Shown here: positions 25,747 to 34,867 of the stretch, one piece after another | Position numbering within the stretch: the stretch's first letter is position 1 | Layout of the letters: every line of letters begins with the position of its first letter | Source: Oligoflexia bacterium | Lineage (GTDB): Bacteria; Bdellovibrionota_B; Oligoflexia; Oligoflexales; JAGOVF01 | Length of the DNA stretch: 44,758 nucleotides | Reading direction: 5' to 3' | Assembly: GCA_030432875.1 (NCBI GenBank) | Contig: JAUILP010000026.1 | Location: forward strand, 1-44,758 | The notes under the pieces: generated by a model | Databases searched by the model: none | Told to the model about the DNA's origin: nothing | What the model saw: only the letters and a program-made list of their open reading frames with translations | Position numbers and translations under genes: made by a program

Positions 25747-26546
25747 AGACATTTAAAGAAAAGTATGGACCATGGGCTTTGGTAACAGGGGCTACATCAG
25801 GTATTGGAGAGGCGATCACTCATGAACTGGCAGCCAAGGGCATTAATGTTATCCTCGTTGCCCGGAAATTAGACGAATTAGAACTAAAAGCAGCGGCATT
25901 AAAAACCAAGTATCAAATTGAGACTCAAATAGTATCCGCCGATCTTTCCACTGAGGGAGGCATTGATAATGTTAAAACATCAACTAAGGAACTAACTGTC
26001 GGCCTTTTAGCCTTAGCAGCTGGTCTTGAAGTCAATGGGGCCTTTGAAAAAAATGACCTCGAAAAAGAAAAAAAAGTTATTAGCATCAACATAAATGCCA
26101 CGCTCCAGCTTGCGCATTATTTTTCCAAAAAAATGGTGCAGGCTGGTAAAGGCGGAATCATTTTGGTGGCAAGTCTATCTGGTCATATGCCCAATCCTTA
26201 CTTTGCCAATTACGCGGGTACGAAAGCTTATGTCTTGAATTTTGGGGCATCACTATATGGAGAACTCAAGCCAAAAGGAGTTGACGTGACGGTTTTATCC
26301 CCAGGGTTAACTAACACGCCAATGACAAAAGACAATGGCGTTGATTGGTCAAAAACACCTATGCAAGCCATGCCTCCTCAGATGGTCGCGCAAACCGCAG
26401 TCAATGCCTTAGGCAAAAAGCTGGTTGCGATTCCTGGGCTTAAAAATAAAATCATGGCAGCGATGGCAAAGCATAGTCCCCTAATGATGCAGGCGATTAT
26501 GAACGAGAAAATGATGAAAAAAGCGATTTCAGCAAACAAGTTATAG
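25743..26546 (+). CDS. Short-chain dehydrogenase/reductase (SDR)
   Basis: 267 aa, classical SDR. Cofactor motif TGATSGIGEA (residues 17-26), ALAAGLE at the NNAG-like position (usually NNAG, here altered), catalytic Ser in LVASLSG, and active-site Y-x-x-x-K in NYAGTKAYV. The region after (LSPGLTNTPMT) is normal for the family. It belongs to the group often annotated as SDR near TetR regulators. Substrate unknown. The expected TetR regulator upstream is truncated, so this gene may be unregulated or silent. Confidence 0.88.
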   Translation: MKTFKEKYGPWALVTGATSGIGEAITHELAAKGINVILVARKLDELELKAAALKTKYQIETQIVSADLSTEGGIDNVKTSTKELTVGLLALAAGLEVNGAFEKNDLEKEKKVISININATLQLAHYFSKKMVQAGKGGIILVASLSGHMPNPYFANYAGTKAYVLNFGASLYGELKPKGVDVTVLSPGLTNTPMTKDNGVDWSKTPMQAMPPQMVAQTAVNALGKKLVAIPGLKNKIMAAMAKHSPLMMQAIMNEKMMKKAISANKL

Positions 26547-26838
26547 ATGGAAAGACTTTTATCTTCTTATTCTTAGGAATTTAACGCCAGAGATTATTTC
26601 AGTAATTTGAAAATAACGGCATTGAACCAACGTACCCAAGGGTTAAAGCCAAATTTTTTTAACTGGATATTTTTAAGTTTCTTGGCTAAGCTTGAAAAAA
26701 ATTATGAATTTTGTGAAGCGTGTTAGTGAATGGGAGGGGCTTTTTACGTCTTGGTTTTTAAGGAACTAAAATAATACGTACTTTTTGACTCACGGTTGAG
26801 TTAGGTGAAAGTGCGCTATTTTCAACAGGGAGGTTGCC
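26547..26838 (+). other. Intergenic region, no gene seen
   Basis: 292 bases without a supported gene. AGCCAA (26647-26652) and TTGGCT (26682-26687) could close a long weak hairpin. GGGAGG just before the next ATG is a strong ribosome site. A TTGACT at about 26788 lacks a matching -10 box. Confidence 0.4.
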
Positions 26839-28194
26839 ATGTTAGGAAATTATTCCAAACTTCTAGGGACGTGTATCGTCGTCCTTTTAGCTCAAAGTCA
26901 GTTCGGTTTTGCCGGTGCCGTAAATTCGCGAGATAGTGACCAAAGTACCTGCTATACCTTAGAAAAAAAGGATCCTATTCCTTTTTCTGCGTTTAGCAAT
27001 ATCAATCCGAAAACAAAAAAACCTTACCAAAAAAATGATCTTATTACCATTCCTAAGCCAGGAGGTGAAATTCGTATTTCAGCTTTGGCTTATTTAAATC
27101 AGCTCAATGCACTAGAAAGAGAACTCAATACCCAGGGCTATAGTTTAAGGGATAAGACGATTCCTAGTCGGGCAATCGCAAACTGTCAGACAAAATTAAA
27201 CGTAGTAGACATAGATAATACTGAGTTCAGTGATTATACCTTTGTCGATGAAATAACCTGGGCTCAGCGTTCACGAATGTCCTCTTTCCGTATGGCCTCA
27301 AGATTCGCGAATACGCCTGCTAAAGAAGTAGAATTACCTAAAATCCCCAACCTAGATGCTGAGCCAGTCGTCAAAATCGATAAAGCAAAACTGGAGGCCA
27401 AATATGATCGGTCGTGGCTGTTTGAATACGGAACACCCGAAGAGTTTTATACCTCGATAAATCCTTATATCACTGTGAAAGCGAACTCGCTCGAAGCAGT
27501 GGGGCAAGCCGGGGTAAAATGGCAAGGCGGAATTCTAGGCCAGTGGCAAGGGGAATTCGCTCACGTATGGGCTAGAGCCCAGACACCTGGTTCTGGAGCG
27601 ATGCGTGCTGATATTGAGATGACTGCTCTTGATGGGAAACGCGTTTGGGCCAAGCCTATTTTTGAAACCAAACCTCTAGCCTTGGGAGACCGTTATGCAC
27701 AGGCCCTTTCCAAGGGGGTGACGTACCGTTTTATGGTTGGTCCGATTCCCTTTAAGGCTGAAGTTGGTGTTAGGGGTGAAGCGGGATTTAAGTGGCAAGT
27801 TAAGCTCTTTCCCTTGCAAGCCGCAGCTTATGCCGCACCTTGGGTTGGTGCCGATGTTTACGCCCAAATCGGTGGAGATATCGTGGCTGCGGGTGGTGGC
27901 GTCAGTGGTCGCCTTATATTCTTAAAGGACTTCTTAGTGGTGAGTGCAAGCGCTTCCTTTGAAAAGGCAAAAGAATTTCAGGCTCATCTCGTTGCGGATG
28001 TTTCCCACGACATGGAAGCGTTAAAAGGCGAGCTTTTTGCTTTTGCTTATATCTATTACCCAAATCTAGAAAACCTTGTTGGTCTTGATCGCTGGGGTAC
28101 GGAAATTCCCCTGTATTCCTATGAGGGTTATACCTTTAAAAATACTCTGTTTAATTTTGACGAAATATATGAATTAGGTCCAATAAAGTTATAG
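26839..28194 (+). CDS. Exported beta-rich protein of unknown family, 451 aa
   Basis: Signal peptide (about 1-25, ending GFAGA). Mature residues 25-190 mix helix and loop with a few Cys. Residues about 215-400 form long alternating beta strands with Gly/Ala (VKANSLEAVGQAGVKWQGG, PFKAEVGVRGEAGFKWQV, VGADVYAQIGGDIVAAGGG, LVVSASASFEKAKEF), the pattern of broad amphipathic sheets. No family recognised. An 84-base gap with a palindrome separates it from the vitellogenin-like protein, and similar export features make a joint function possible. Confidence 0.6.
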   Translation: MLGNYSKLLGTCIVVLLAQSQFGFAGAVNSRDSDQSTCYTLEKKDPIPFSAFSNINPKTKKPYQKNDLITIPKPGGEIRISALAYLNQLNALERELNTQGYSLRDKTIPSRAIANCQTKLNVVDIDNTEFSDYTFVDEITWAQRSRMSSFRMASRFANTPAKEVELPKIPNLDAEPVVKIDKAKLEAKYDRSWLFEYGTPEEFYTSINPYITVKANSLEAVGQAGVKWQGGILGQWQGEFAHVWARAQTPGSGAMRADIEMTALDGKRVWAKPIFETKPLALGDRYAQALSKGVTYRFMVGPIPFKAEVGVRGEAGFKWQVKLFPLQAAAYAAPWVGADVYAQIGGDIVAAGGGVSGRLIFLKDFLVVSASASFEKAKEFQAHLVADVSHDMEALKGELFAFAYIYYPNLENLVGLDRWGTEIPLYSYEGYTFKNTLFNFDEIYELGPIKL

Positions 28195-28201
28195 TTGAAT
28201 T

Positions 28202-28231
28202 TTTTTAGGGGGCGATATCGCCCCTTAAAAA
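28202..28231. repeat. 30-nt palindrome between exported-protein genes
   Basis: The core GGGGCGATATCGCCCC (28209-28224) is a perfect palindrome, and TTTTTAG on the left pairs on with TTAAAAA on the right (one G-T). No T-run follows on the plus side, so a terminator, an mRNA-stabilising hairpin or a protein-binding palindrome are all possible. Confidence 0.6.
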
Positions 28232-28278
28232 TTGAAAAGATGAGCCAAAAACAAGGGCTGAATTAAAGGATTTTTATT

Positions 28279-30174
28279 ATGGATATGAAAAAAATAAAAG
28301 CGGCAATAGTGGGATTGCTCCTAATATCTGCAGCTGGTTGGTTTTTTTTCAGCCACAATAAAAATACGCAGCAAGATGTTGGGGAGTTCCAAAAGACGCT
28401 AGTGTCTTCACTTTGCGTCGTTAATCACGACCAGTATTTTACTTTTGATTATTCATCTAAAGGCAATTTTTATCGCCAGGCCCTTAACATGGGTAGCCCT
28501 CTTCCCACAGCAAACGATATGGAAGTCATCGTCAATACCAAAGGTGAGCTGCATTTATCCTGTGGTTTAGAAAATCGAGAAAAACAAGGAACAAACGGGT
28601 ATCTTCTGGTTTTTGATGATGTGCGGTCAAGTGAGCAGGGGCTGGGTGGAAACGAATCACTAGAAAAAATTATGGATCAGCCGATATTTTTTGAGAGAAA
28701 TCTCGAGGGTGCCATTATCAACATTAAAATGCCGCAAGATTTTTCTGTTGGGGCGCGAAATATTGTTCGTGATTTTCTCAACCACATTTCTCTTTATATA
28801 CCTCAAGGAATTGACACAAAAGATACCTGGCTCAGTATCGAGTATGATGGGAGCGGTCGCTATGAAGCCGAGTATCACTCTTCGGAAAAAAATGGTCAAT
28901 TAACACTAAAAAAACAAAGACTGCGCTATATATCGGGCAATTCCTCCATTCGCGATAGTCAGGATCAGCTAAAGGTGATTTCTGACAAGGCGCTGACTTC
29001 AACATATCAATTTGGCAAAAATAGACAATTGAGAAATATTGATAGCCGCTTTAGCCTCGAATACCAAAATAACGATAATTTGTTTGCGACAACGACATCA
29101 TTTCTCAATATGAAATTTAAGGATCTTAAACCAACATCACCAAAAACTATGGCCCTCAGAAATCAGGCGAATAATAAAGACAGTTTCTATGCGACAGATC
29201 TTAGTGCTAGTGATAAGGAGGCCGAGATTGATAAAGCCATTCAGGAAAATACCTTAGGTACCACGACTTGGTCGGAACTCTCGCGACTTCTGGAAAAAGA
29301 GAAACTCGAGGGAAGCACTGAGCTTTTTCTGAAGCTTCGCGCGCTCCTCGCGCTAAATCCGAGTTTATCACGTGATTTGGGCGAAAAACTGTTGAGTTTA
29401 GATCCAGAATCTGAAGCTTTTTTACTGGGACTTAACGTTCTCGTCAATATTGGGCATAAAGACGCGCAAAAAGCGCTCCTGGATATTTTGGGCCGAGCGC
29501 CTTCAGCCAAAGGAATGCTCTATACAATCAGTCAAATCGGTCTTCTCGAACGAGCTGAACCAATAGTAGAGGTGAAGCTTCGCCAGATTATTAAGGCTTC
29601 GGATAGTACCAGTGAAGTCCGTCTTACGGCCCGTTTAGCCTTAAGCAATATTGCACGCGCCGTTGGCGCTGAAGAACCAGCTCGGCGTGAGGTCACCACT
29701 AATGAACTCATTACTTTACTTCATAGTGATGATATCGAACAAAAATATGAAGCCCTGCTGAGTCTCGGTAATATCGGCTCAGAGGCAGCCTTTCAAGAAA
29801 TAAAACCCCTTATGCATGACGAGGACATACGGATTCGTCTGGCAGCTATGAAAGCACTAAGGTTTATTGATACTCCTCAGGCTGAAGAATCGCTGAACTC
29901 ATACCTCGATCTAAAATATGATGAAGAGGAGCGCCTCGGAGCGGTCCAAGAACTAGGATATCGTCATTTATCAGAGGCAACGATTGAAAAGCACAAACAG
30001 CTTTTACCTGTCGAGACGTCCGAACAAATCGCCTTGAGTATTCTTAGCAATTTAGGTCAGGAGCTGAAAGCTCATCCTGAGTTGAAGGCTGTTTTTGAAG
30101 AAACAGCTAAAAATACCCCTTTTCGCAATCTTAAAAACTACTGTCAAATGAAATTGGCTCAACTTACCCATTAA
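28279..30174 (+). CDS. Exported protein with vitellogenin-N-like barrel and HEAT-like helices
   Basis: 631 aa. An N-terminal membrane/signal helix (5-25). Residues 48-280 are beta-rich and carry spaced motifs resembling the lipid-transport (vitellogenin/MTP) N-terminal barrel: YFTFDYSSKG, DMEVIVNTKGELHLSCGL, GAIINIKMPQDFSVGARNIV, TWLSIEYDGSGRYEAEYH. Residues 310-630 are helical HEAT-like repeats, e.g. YEALLSLGNIGSEAAFQEIKP (490-510, in two parts) then DIRIRLAAMKALRFI, close to the 'aLkaLGNaG' repeat of the vitellogenin helical domain. The barrel-then-horseshoe order is also that of large lipid transfer proteins. A simple HEAT-repeat protein with an unrelated sheet is the alternative. Confidence 0.55.
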   Translation: MDMKKIKAAIVGLLLISAAGWFFFSHNKNTQQDVGEFQKTLVSSLCVVNHDQYFTFDYSSKGNFYRQALNMGSPLPTANDMEVIVNTKGELHLSCGLENREKQGTNGYLLVFDDVRSSEQGLGGNESLEKIMDQPIFFERNLEGAIINIKMPQDFSVGARNIVRDFLNHISLYIPQGIDTKDTWLSIEYDGSGRYEAEYHSSEKNGQLTLKKQRLRYISGNSSIRDSQDQLKVISDKALTSTYQFGKNRQLRNIDSRFSLEYQNNDNLFATTTSFLNMKFKDLKPTSPKTMALRNQANNKDSFYATDLSASDKEAEIDKAIQENTLGTTTWSELSRLLEKEKLEGSTELFLKLRALLALNPSLSRDLGEKLLSLDPESEAFLLGLNVLVNIGHKDAQKALLDILGRAPSAKGMLYTISQIGLLERAEPIVEVKLRQIIKASDSTSEVRLTARLALSNIARAVGAEEPARREVTTNELITLLHSDDIEQKYEALLSLGNIGSEAAFQEIKPLMHDEDIRIRLAAMKALRFIDTPQAEESLNSYLDLKYDEEERLGAVQELGYRHLSEATIEKHKQLLPVETSEQIALSILSNLGQELKAHPELKAVFEETAKNTPFRNLKNYCQMKLAQLTH

Positions 30175-30782
30175 GATTTATTGGATTAGGTGTGGAGATC
30201 AATGCCAGACATTATAGAGGGCATGAAATCGACAGCGCAAGGCTCAAATGGCGCTTTCCCGTAGATCTTAAAAAATTGAAGATTTTTTCTTTGTAACAAA
30301 ATAAATTAATCATATCTTCACCCTCAAAAAATAATATTAAAGTAATCAAATTCTCGCACGAGGCAGCTTATTGCGGTTCTTAGGAATAAATAAAATGAAA
30401 TGACTAGGTTATCCATTTAAATACATTTTGAAAATCGCAAGTTATCCCTTGGGATGTTGAAAGATTATTGACTAATAATTTCAGTCGGTTCCTATTTAAA
30501 CGGGCTAAGCTTTTGCCTAACGATCAAGTGCCTGTTTACCACAAATTCTAGGACTACGATTCTAATAGGTCTTAATTTCCGTTATTCGTGTACGCTGCAG
30601 CGTCCAACGGCCAGATGTGGGCTGGACCGCTTTATTTTCTGAAATTACTCCCCTCGGGAGATTTGAGGTTTTTACAAATTAAATCGTTTGATTAACGGTG
30701 TGTACTTGCTCAGTTTAAACTAAAAATAAACTTTCCCCTGCCTTCTACCGATAAGGGGGGGCACGGAGGAGAGTATTATTTA
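30175..30782 (+). other. 608-base intergenic region, possible structured leader
   Basis: No supported gene. Small hairpins: CTCCC/GGGAG (30648-30660) and CCAG/CTGG with AGCG/CGCT (about 30599-30631). A TTGACT at about 30470 has only a poor -10 match downstream. GGAGGAGAG just ahead of the prepilin-like ATG is a strong ribosome site. The folded stretch at 30590-30665 may be a leader or an independent small RNA; no known riboswitch was recognised. Confidence 0.4.
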
Positions 30783-32123
30783 ATGAATATTAAGGCAAAA
30801 ATTTCGCAATTTTTCAAAATACCGATTAGGGGCGGCAATCAGGGTTTTGCCCTTATGCTCACCGTTCTTTTTATGGTCATTGTGAGTTTTTTCATTTCAC
30901 GAAATTTTGACATGATTTCTAACAATATGAAAAATGCACAGAATTTGCGTGCTCAGTCCTTTTTGGGCAAGCAAGCGGTCTCTGCCGTAGGAATGGCTAA
31001 GAAAATTTTTACGCCGCCCTGGAAGATACCTTGTGGCATGGTAGGTGGAGATCGTGCAAAGCAGCGCTGGGCCTGTCCTGTATTATTTCCAGATCCTTTT
31101 ATATGTGCTGATGACCCTGCTGTTATCAAACCGATGATGAGTGAGGGGTCAAAAGATTACTGGAAGTGGATTGAGAGTCCTGTTCCTCACCTCAAGCTTC
31201 GGATGCCGTTTTTCGCTTCTGGACTTAAGGAGGAAAAATGGAAAAGTATTCTTCAAAATGGCTATAAGAACTCTAATTTTTCTACCAGTCTGGTTATACC
31301 GGGTCAGTTACGGTGCAAAAAAAATAGTTCAGGAGAAATTATACAGAATTATCTCGACATTAAAACCTTAGCAAAATATAAAAAAGATGAATATGCGCAA
31401 AGAGCTGTTTTTCCCCTGACTCCTCCTCCGCCCAAATGTTTTTTGAGTGCGAGCCCAAGTTCTTTTAAAAATGTTTTGGATTCGAGTTCGGTTAATAAGC
31501 CATTTTATGATTGGCCGTGGGGTTATGGGGTCGCGCAAAAAGAGATTGAAGTGAGAGAATGTTTACCTAGCGGTAAGTGTAAGAATGTGAAACATACCGT
31601 AAATCGCCCACCATATTTCGAACAATATGAACCACCCCTCATAACTTTAACCGCAGAGGCGTACGGTATATTTGAATATGGTGGCCTGTCAAGCAGTTCA
31701 GGTGGGCTGGATAAAAATACAAACTATAGCCTTAATAAAGGCAAAAAAATTGTGGAAAAGGTGCCAACCCCACAAAGTGCTCCTTGTTCGAGGGTCGCCG
31801 AGTATTCTTATACTCTCGCTTACCCAAGTTGGTTAGTCCATTACCTTTCAACTCCTGTGAGTAAGCTTCCTCGCTGGGCGCGCGAATTTGCGAGCAAAAA
31901 GGAGGAAACCTGTACGGCATCGGTACGGTTCAGCTTTGATTCAAGAATATCAGTGGCTAAATGCGGTTCTCCAAGCGCTCCACCTAGGCCTAAGCCAAAT
32001 GACGATTCCCAGCTAACGCCTATTCAGTCTATAAGCGGGGTAACTGAGGATTTTGGCAATGGACTGTCCATTGGTTACGACAATGATGGCAATATATCTG
32101 TTACTGATAGCGCAGAGCCTTAG
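30783..32123 (+). CDS. Prepilin-like (PilX-type) protein, orphan
   Basis: 446 aa. Residues 19-42 read NQGFALMLTVLFMVIVSFFI in part: a Gly-Phe prepilin-peptidase site (G21/F22) followed by a hydrophobic helix, then an extended amphipathic helix (NNMKNAQNLRAQSFLGKQAV). This is typical for PilX/minor-pilin-like proteins. The usual Glu at mature position 5 is absent. The remainder has many Cys and Pro (CGMVGG, RWACPVLF, CFLSASP, VRECLPSGKC), unlike standard pilins. No pilus gene lies nearby. The role could be a surface adhesin or a tip pilin. Confidence 0.7.
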   Translation: MNIKAKISQFFKIPIRGGNQGFALMLTVLFMVIVSFFISRNFDMISNNMKNAQNLRAQSFLGKQAVSAVGMAKKIFTPPWKIPCGMVGGDRAKQRWACPVLFPDPFICADDPAVIKPMMSEGSKDYWKWIESPVPHLKLRMPFFASGLKEEKWKSILQNGYKNSNFSTSLVIPGQLRCKKNSSGEIIQNYLDIKTLAKYKKDEYAQRAVFPLTPPPPKCFLSASPSSFKNVLDSSSVNKPFYDWPWGYGVAQKEIEVRECLPSGKCKNVKHTVNRPPYFEQYEPPLITLTAEAYGIFEYGGLSSSSGGLDKNTNYSLNKGKKIVEKVPTPQSAPCSRVAEYSYTLAYPSWLVHYLSTPVSKLPRWAREFASKKEETCTASVRFSFDSRISVAKCGSPSAPPRPKPNDDSQLTPIQSISGVTEDFGNGLSIGYDNDGNISVTDSAEP

Positions 32124-32215
32124 TTGGGTCTCTGCATAAAACTCTAGAATGTCTCCGACTTGGCGTAGCTATTTCGCTCGCTAAAAATAAGTAGCGGGTG
32201 TAAAAAAAAAATTAT

Positions 32216-33304
32216 TTAAAGCAGGTCTTTTCTTCCCCGAGACTCCAAAGCTTCAACGATTTTTTTGACGTCCTGGCTGCGTTCTTTGGGGCAGACGAGA
32301 ATGGCGCCATGGCTGTGTGCGATGACGAGATCATTGACGCCAAGGACGGCGATAAAAGGCCCATCCGAATCAATGACGCAATTGTTGCTGTCAATAGCTA
32401 ACCCTTCTCCAAATATCACGTTACCCTGCGTATTTTTGGGAAAACAAGTAGCTAGGGCGTCCCAACTCCCGATGTCCTGCCAATAAAATCCACCAGAAAC
32501 AACGGCTACCTGGTCACTTAATTCTAGGATACCGTGATCTACTGAGATAGACATGAGTTTGCTATAAATAGTGGGAATCATTTTTTCAAATTGGGTTTGG
32601 TTTAAACTATTAGCGTAAAGTTCCGTTAGAAGAGCAAGATTATTAGGGAGTCGTTTTTCCATTTCCGCGAGAAAAACTTTTGTTTTCCAAATAAAAAGGC
32701 CGCTATTCCAAAGAAAGTTTTTGCTGGCGACATATTCTTCTGCAATAGTCTGTGCTGGTTTTTCACGAAAACTTTTGACCCGATAGCCAAAAATTTTATT
32801 ATCTTCAGAAATTTTAGCTCCCATCTGAATATAGCCAAAACCCGTTTCTGGACGGTCTGGGACAATACCAACAAGGGTCAAATAGTCCTGCTCGGCTAAA
32901 AATATTGCTTTCAGCAAAGAATCTCTAAATTGTTCCTCATCTTTAATGAGGTGATCCGCATGCAGAGAAATCATGATGGGGCTTTTATCACCTGCATATA
33001 AACTATTTATTTCAAGAGCCGCCAGGCACAAGGCATTTGCTGTATTTTTTGCTTGAGGTTCCGCAATAATCTTATGAACCTGATGACCAACAATTTCCCG
33101 CGTACTGTTAGCTTGTTTTTCATGAGTAATAATAATACGGCGTTCAGGAGGAATAAAGTTATCCAACCGAGCTAATGTTATCTCAATCATCGTGCGGGGA
33201 TCACTGCCCATTTTGCAGAGTTGCTTGGGAAGAGCCTGGCGAGATTTCGGCCAAAACCTTGTACCACTGCCCCCAGCGAGTATAACGGCATAAACATGTT
33301 TCAT
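32216..33304 (-). CDS. manC: Mannose-1-phosphate guanylyltransferase
   Basis: 362 aa nucleotidyltransferase. The signature LAGGSGTRFWPKSRQALPKQ (9-28) and the Asp-containing VISLHADHLIKDEEQF region (about 111-126), plus ETGFGYIQ and FLWNSGLFIW, are characteristic for GDP-mannose pyrophosphorylases; the length fits the single-domain form without the C-terminal isomerase. It makes GDP-mannose from mannose-1-phosphate and GTP for surface polysaccharide or glycosylation. AAAGGAATCGCC precedes the ATG. The gene stands alone, without the usual sugar gene neighbours. Confidence 0.93.
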   Translation of the reverse strand: MKHVYAVILAGGSGTRFWPKSRQALPKQLCKMGSDPRTMIEITLARLDNFIPPERRIIITHEKQANSTREIVGHQVHKIIAEPQAKNTANALCLAALEINSLYAGDKSPIMISLHADHLIKDEEQFRDSLLKAIFLAEQDYLTLVGIVPDRPETGFGYIQMGAKISEDNKIFGYRVKSFREKPAQTIAEEYVASKNFLWNSGLFIWKTKVFLAEMEKRLPNNLALLTELYANSLNQTQFEKMIPTIYSKLMSISVDHGILELSDQVAVVSGGFYWQDIGSWDALATCFPKNTQGNVIFGEGLAIDSNNCVIDSDGPFIAVLGVNDLVIAHSHGAILVCPKERSQDVKKIVEALESRGRKDLL

Positions 33305-33433
33305 GGCGATTCCTTTTAAAAAAGATCAGTTTGTTTCCAATTTCGAAATCACGAAATATCATTTATCAAATTAACAAATGATTCTAGAGATCGCTATTAG
33401 AGAAAGGTAAAAAAGTGTGGGGTAAATAAGAAT

Positions 33434-34771
33434 TTACTGGGGGGGAGGAAAATATTTTACTACAATTGGCGTGTTAGACATAAAGTGCTGGTATAAATCG
33501 TTGCCTAAAAACCTAAGGAAAAGAGGGGTGCCCGGCGCCCGCGCGAGTTGATAGGATAGTTGTGCCGCATAGGCTCGTAAACGATCCTTTTCTTCAATTG
33601 AATTGAGTAGAGTCTCTGATAGAGAACTTTCACTATATAAGACACTCAGGTGGAACAAACAATGATAATGAAGGAGCTCATCCTGTCCTGTCTCTTGACA
33701 AAACTTGGTCCAAGAAGCCATGGCAGTTTCAGGCGTCGTATTTTTATATAGATCGAGCCAAAGTTGGTTGCTTCCGGCGGCGGTTAAAAGTGCATATGTT
33801 TTTTGTAGTGGCACTTCAGGCTTCAGCATAAAATCAAGATTAGGAGAATCAATCATTACTTTTGCCTTTGACTTGAGATCCCAGAAAAAGAGGTTTTCCT
33901 TTTGGTAAAGGCTAAACGGACTTTCGCGAATCAAGGGCAAATCCTGGCTCATAAAGGCAGCAATGGCATTATACTTTGGAACAATACCTGCCAATTGAAT
34001 CACCCAAGGCGAGGACTCAGGGCGAAAACTTTCACCATTTTTTTGGGGAGTGACAAGGTTTATCGTTTCATTTGATTTTAGGTCCCATAAATAAATGCCA
34101 TCACCGTAGCGTTCACTTCCGGTACCAACAAAAATTATTTTAGAACCCTCTTCAACTAGAATAAATTGATCTACCTGGTCATGAGGAAAAGTGAAAATAC
34201 GGGACTCACCTTTAGGGCTCAGAGTTTGCGCCAGAAGAAAGCGTGTTTTTAAATTTTCGTTGACAAAAATTTTTGCTTGAATTTTTCCAGGAACTATCTG
34301 CGTAGAGGCAAAGGGTAGCGGTAAAGACCAAAATGGATTCAGTTCTTTGGCTTTTGAAAACCCTCTTTTTTCCGAAAATGAATAATTTCCCACCTGTTTG
34401 TCTGGAGTACTATTTATAGTGTTGCTTAGACCGTCAATACCGTAATTTCTTAGCAAAAAATGCGTGTTAGACAGGGGTAAATAATCGAGCCTTTGGCCAA
34501 GCGCGTCATAGAGACTAAATATCGCATGATCACTACTAAAAACATAAAGCTCACGGAGGTTAACAGGAGTTCTTTTAAATGTTTTGATAAAACTTAAGGT
34601 TTCAGTCTTTATTTCCGTCAGTTGTCGTATGCTTCGTGCTTCATACTTGTACTCCTGACCATGGCGAGGTAGGGTAAAAATCCAAAAGAAACAGATACTA
34701 AAATGAAGGAGTAGGCTAATATTCTCCTTCCACCATGGAAGAGGTTCTGTATTGTTAGTAGACTGAGTCAT
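33434..34771 (-). CDS. Membrane-anchored unknown protein, 445 aa
   Basis: One N-terminal membrane helix (about 19-37, LLLHFSICFFWIFTLP). The large outer part starts with a helix (RSIRQLTEIKTETLSF) and has repeated strand-turn stretches (DQFILVEEGSKIIFVGTGSERYGDGIYLWDLKS, NLFFWDLKSKAKVMI in parts) recalling beta-propeller blades, then helices in the last 120 residues. No family recognised. It is divergent from the next exported protein and about 130 bases upstream of manC on the same strand. Confidence 0.6.
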   Translation of the reverse strand: MTQSTNNTEPLPWWKENISLLLHFSICFFWIFTLPRHGQEYKYEARSIRQLTEIKTETLSFIKTFKRTPVNLRELYVFSSDHAIFSLYDALGQRLDYLPLSNTHFLLRNYGIDGLSNTINSTPDKQVGNYSFSEKRGFSKAKELNPFWSLPLPFASTQIVPGKIQAKIFVNENLKTRFLLAQTLSPKGESRIFTFPHDQVDQFILVEEGSKIIFVGTGSERYGDGIYLWDLKSNETINLVTPQKNGESFRPESSPWVIQLAGIVPKYNAIAAFMSQDLPLIRESPFSLYQKENLFFWDLKSKAKVMIDSPNLDFMLKPEVPLQKTYALLTAAGSNQLWLDLYKNTTPETAMASWTKFCQETGQDELLHYHCLFHLSVLYSESSLSETLLNSIEEKDRLRAYAAQLSYQLARAPGTPLFLRFLGNDLYQHFMSNTPIVVKYFPPPQ

Positions 34772-34867
34772 GCTGAACGCTTAAAAGAAAATATCAAATG
34801 TTTGAAAATTCAAGTATAATATAAAAAAACCGTTTAAAAAATATTTTTGACTTTGAGGTAGGTAAAA

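Noticed and set aside
30590-30782. c-di-GMP (GEMM) riboswitch
   Set aside because: The diagnostic GEMM core and tetraloop-receptor bases could not be found; only unspecific stems are seen.
32179-32196. CGCTA/TAGCG hairpin as a terminator between convergent genes
   Set aside because: The A/T tract is on the wrong side for either strand; the stem is only five pairs.
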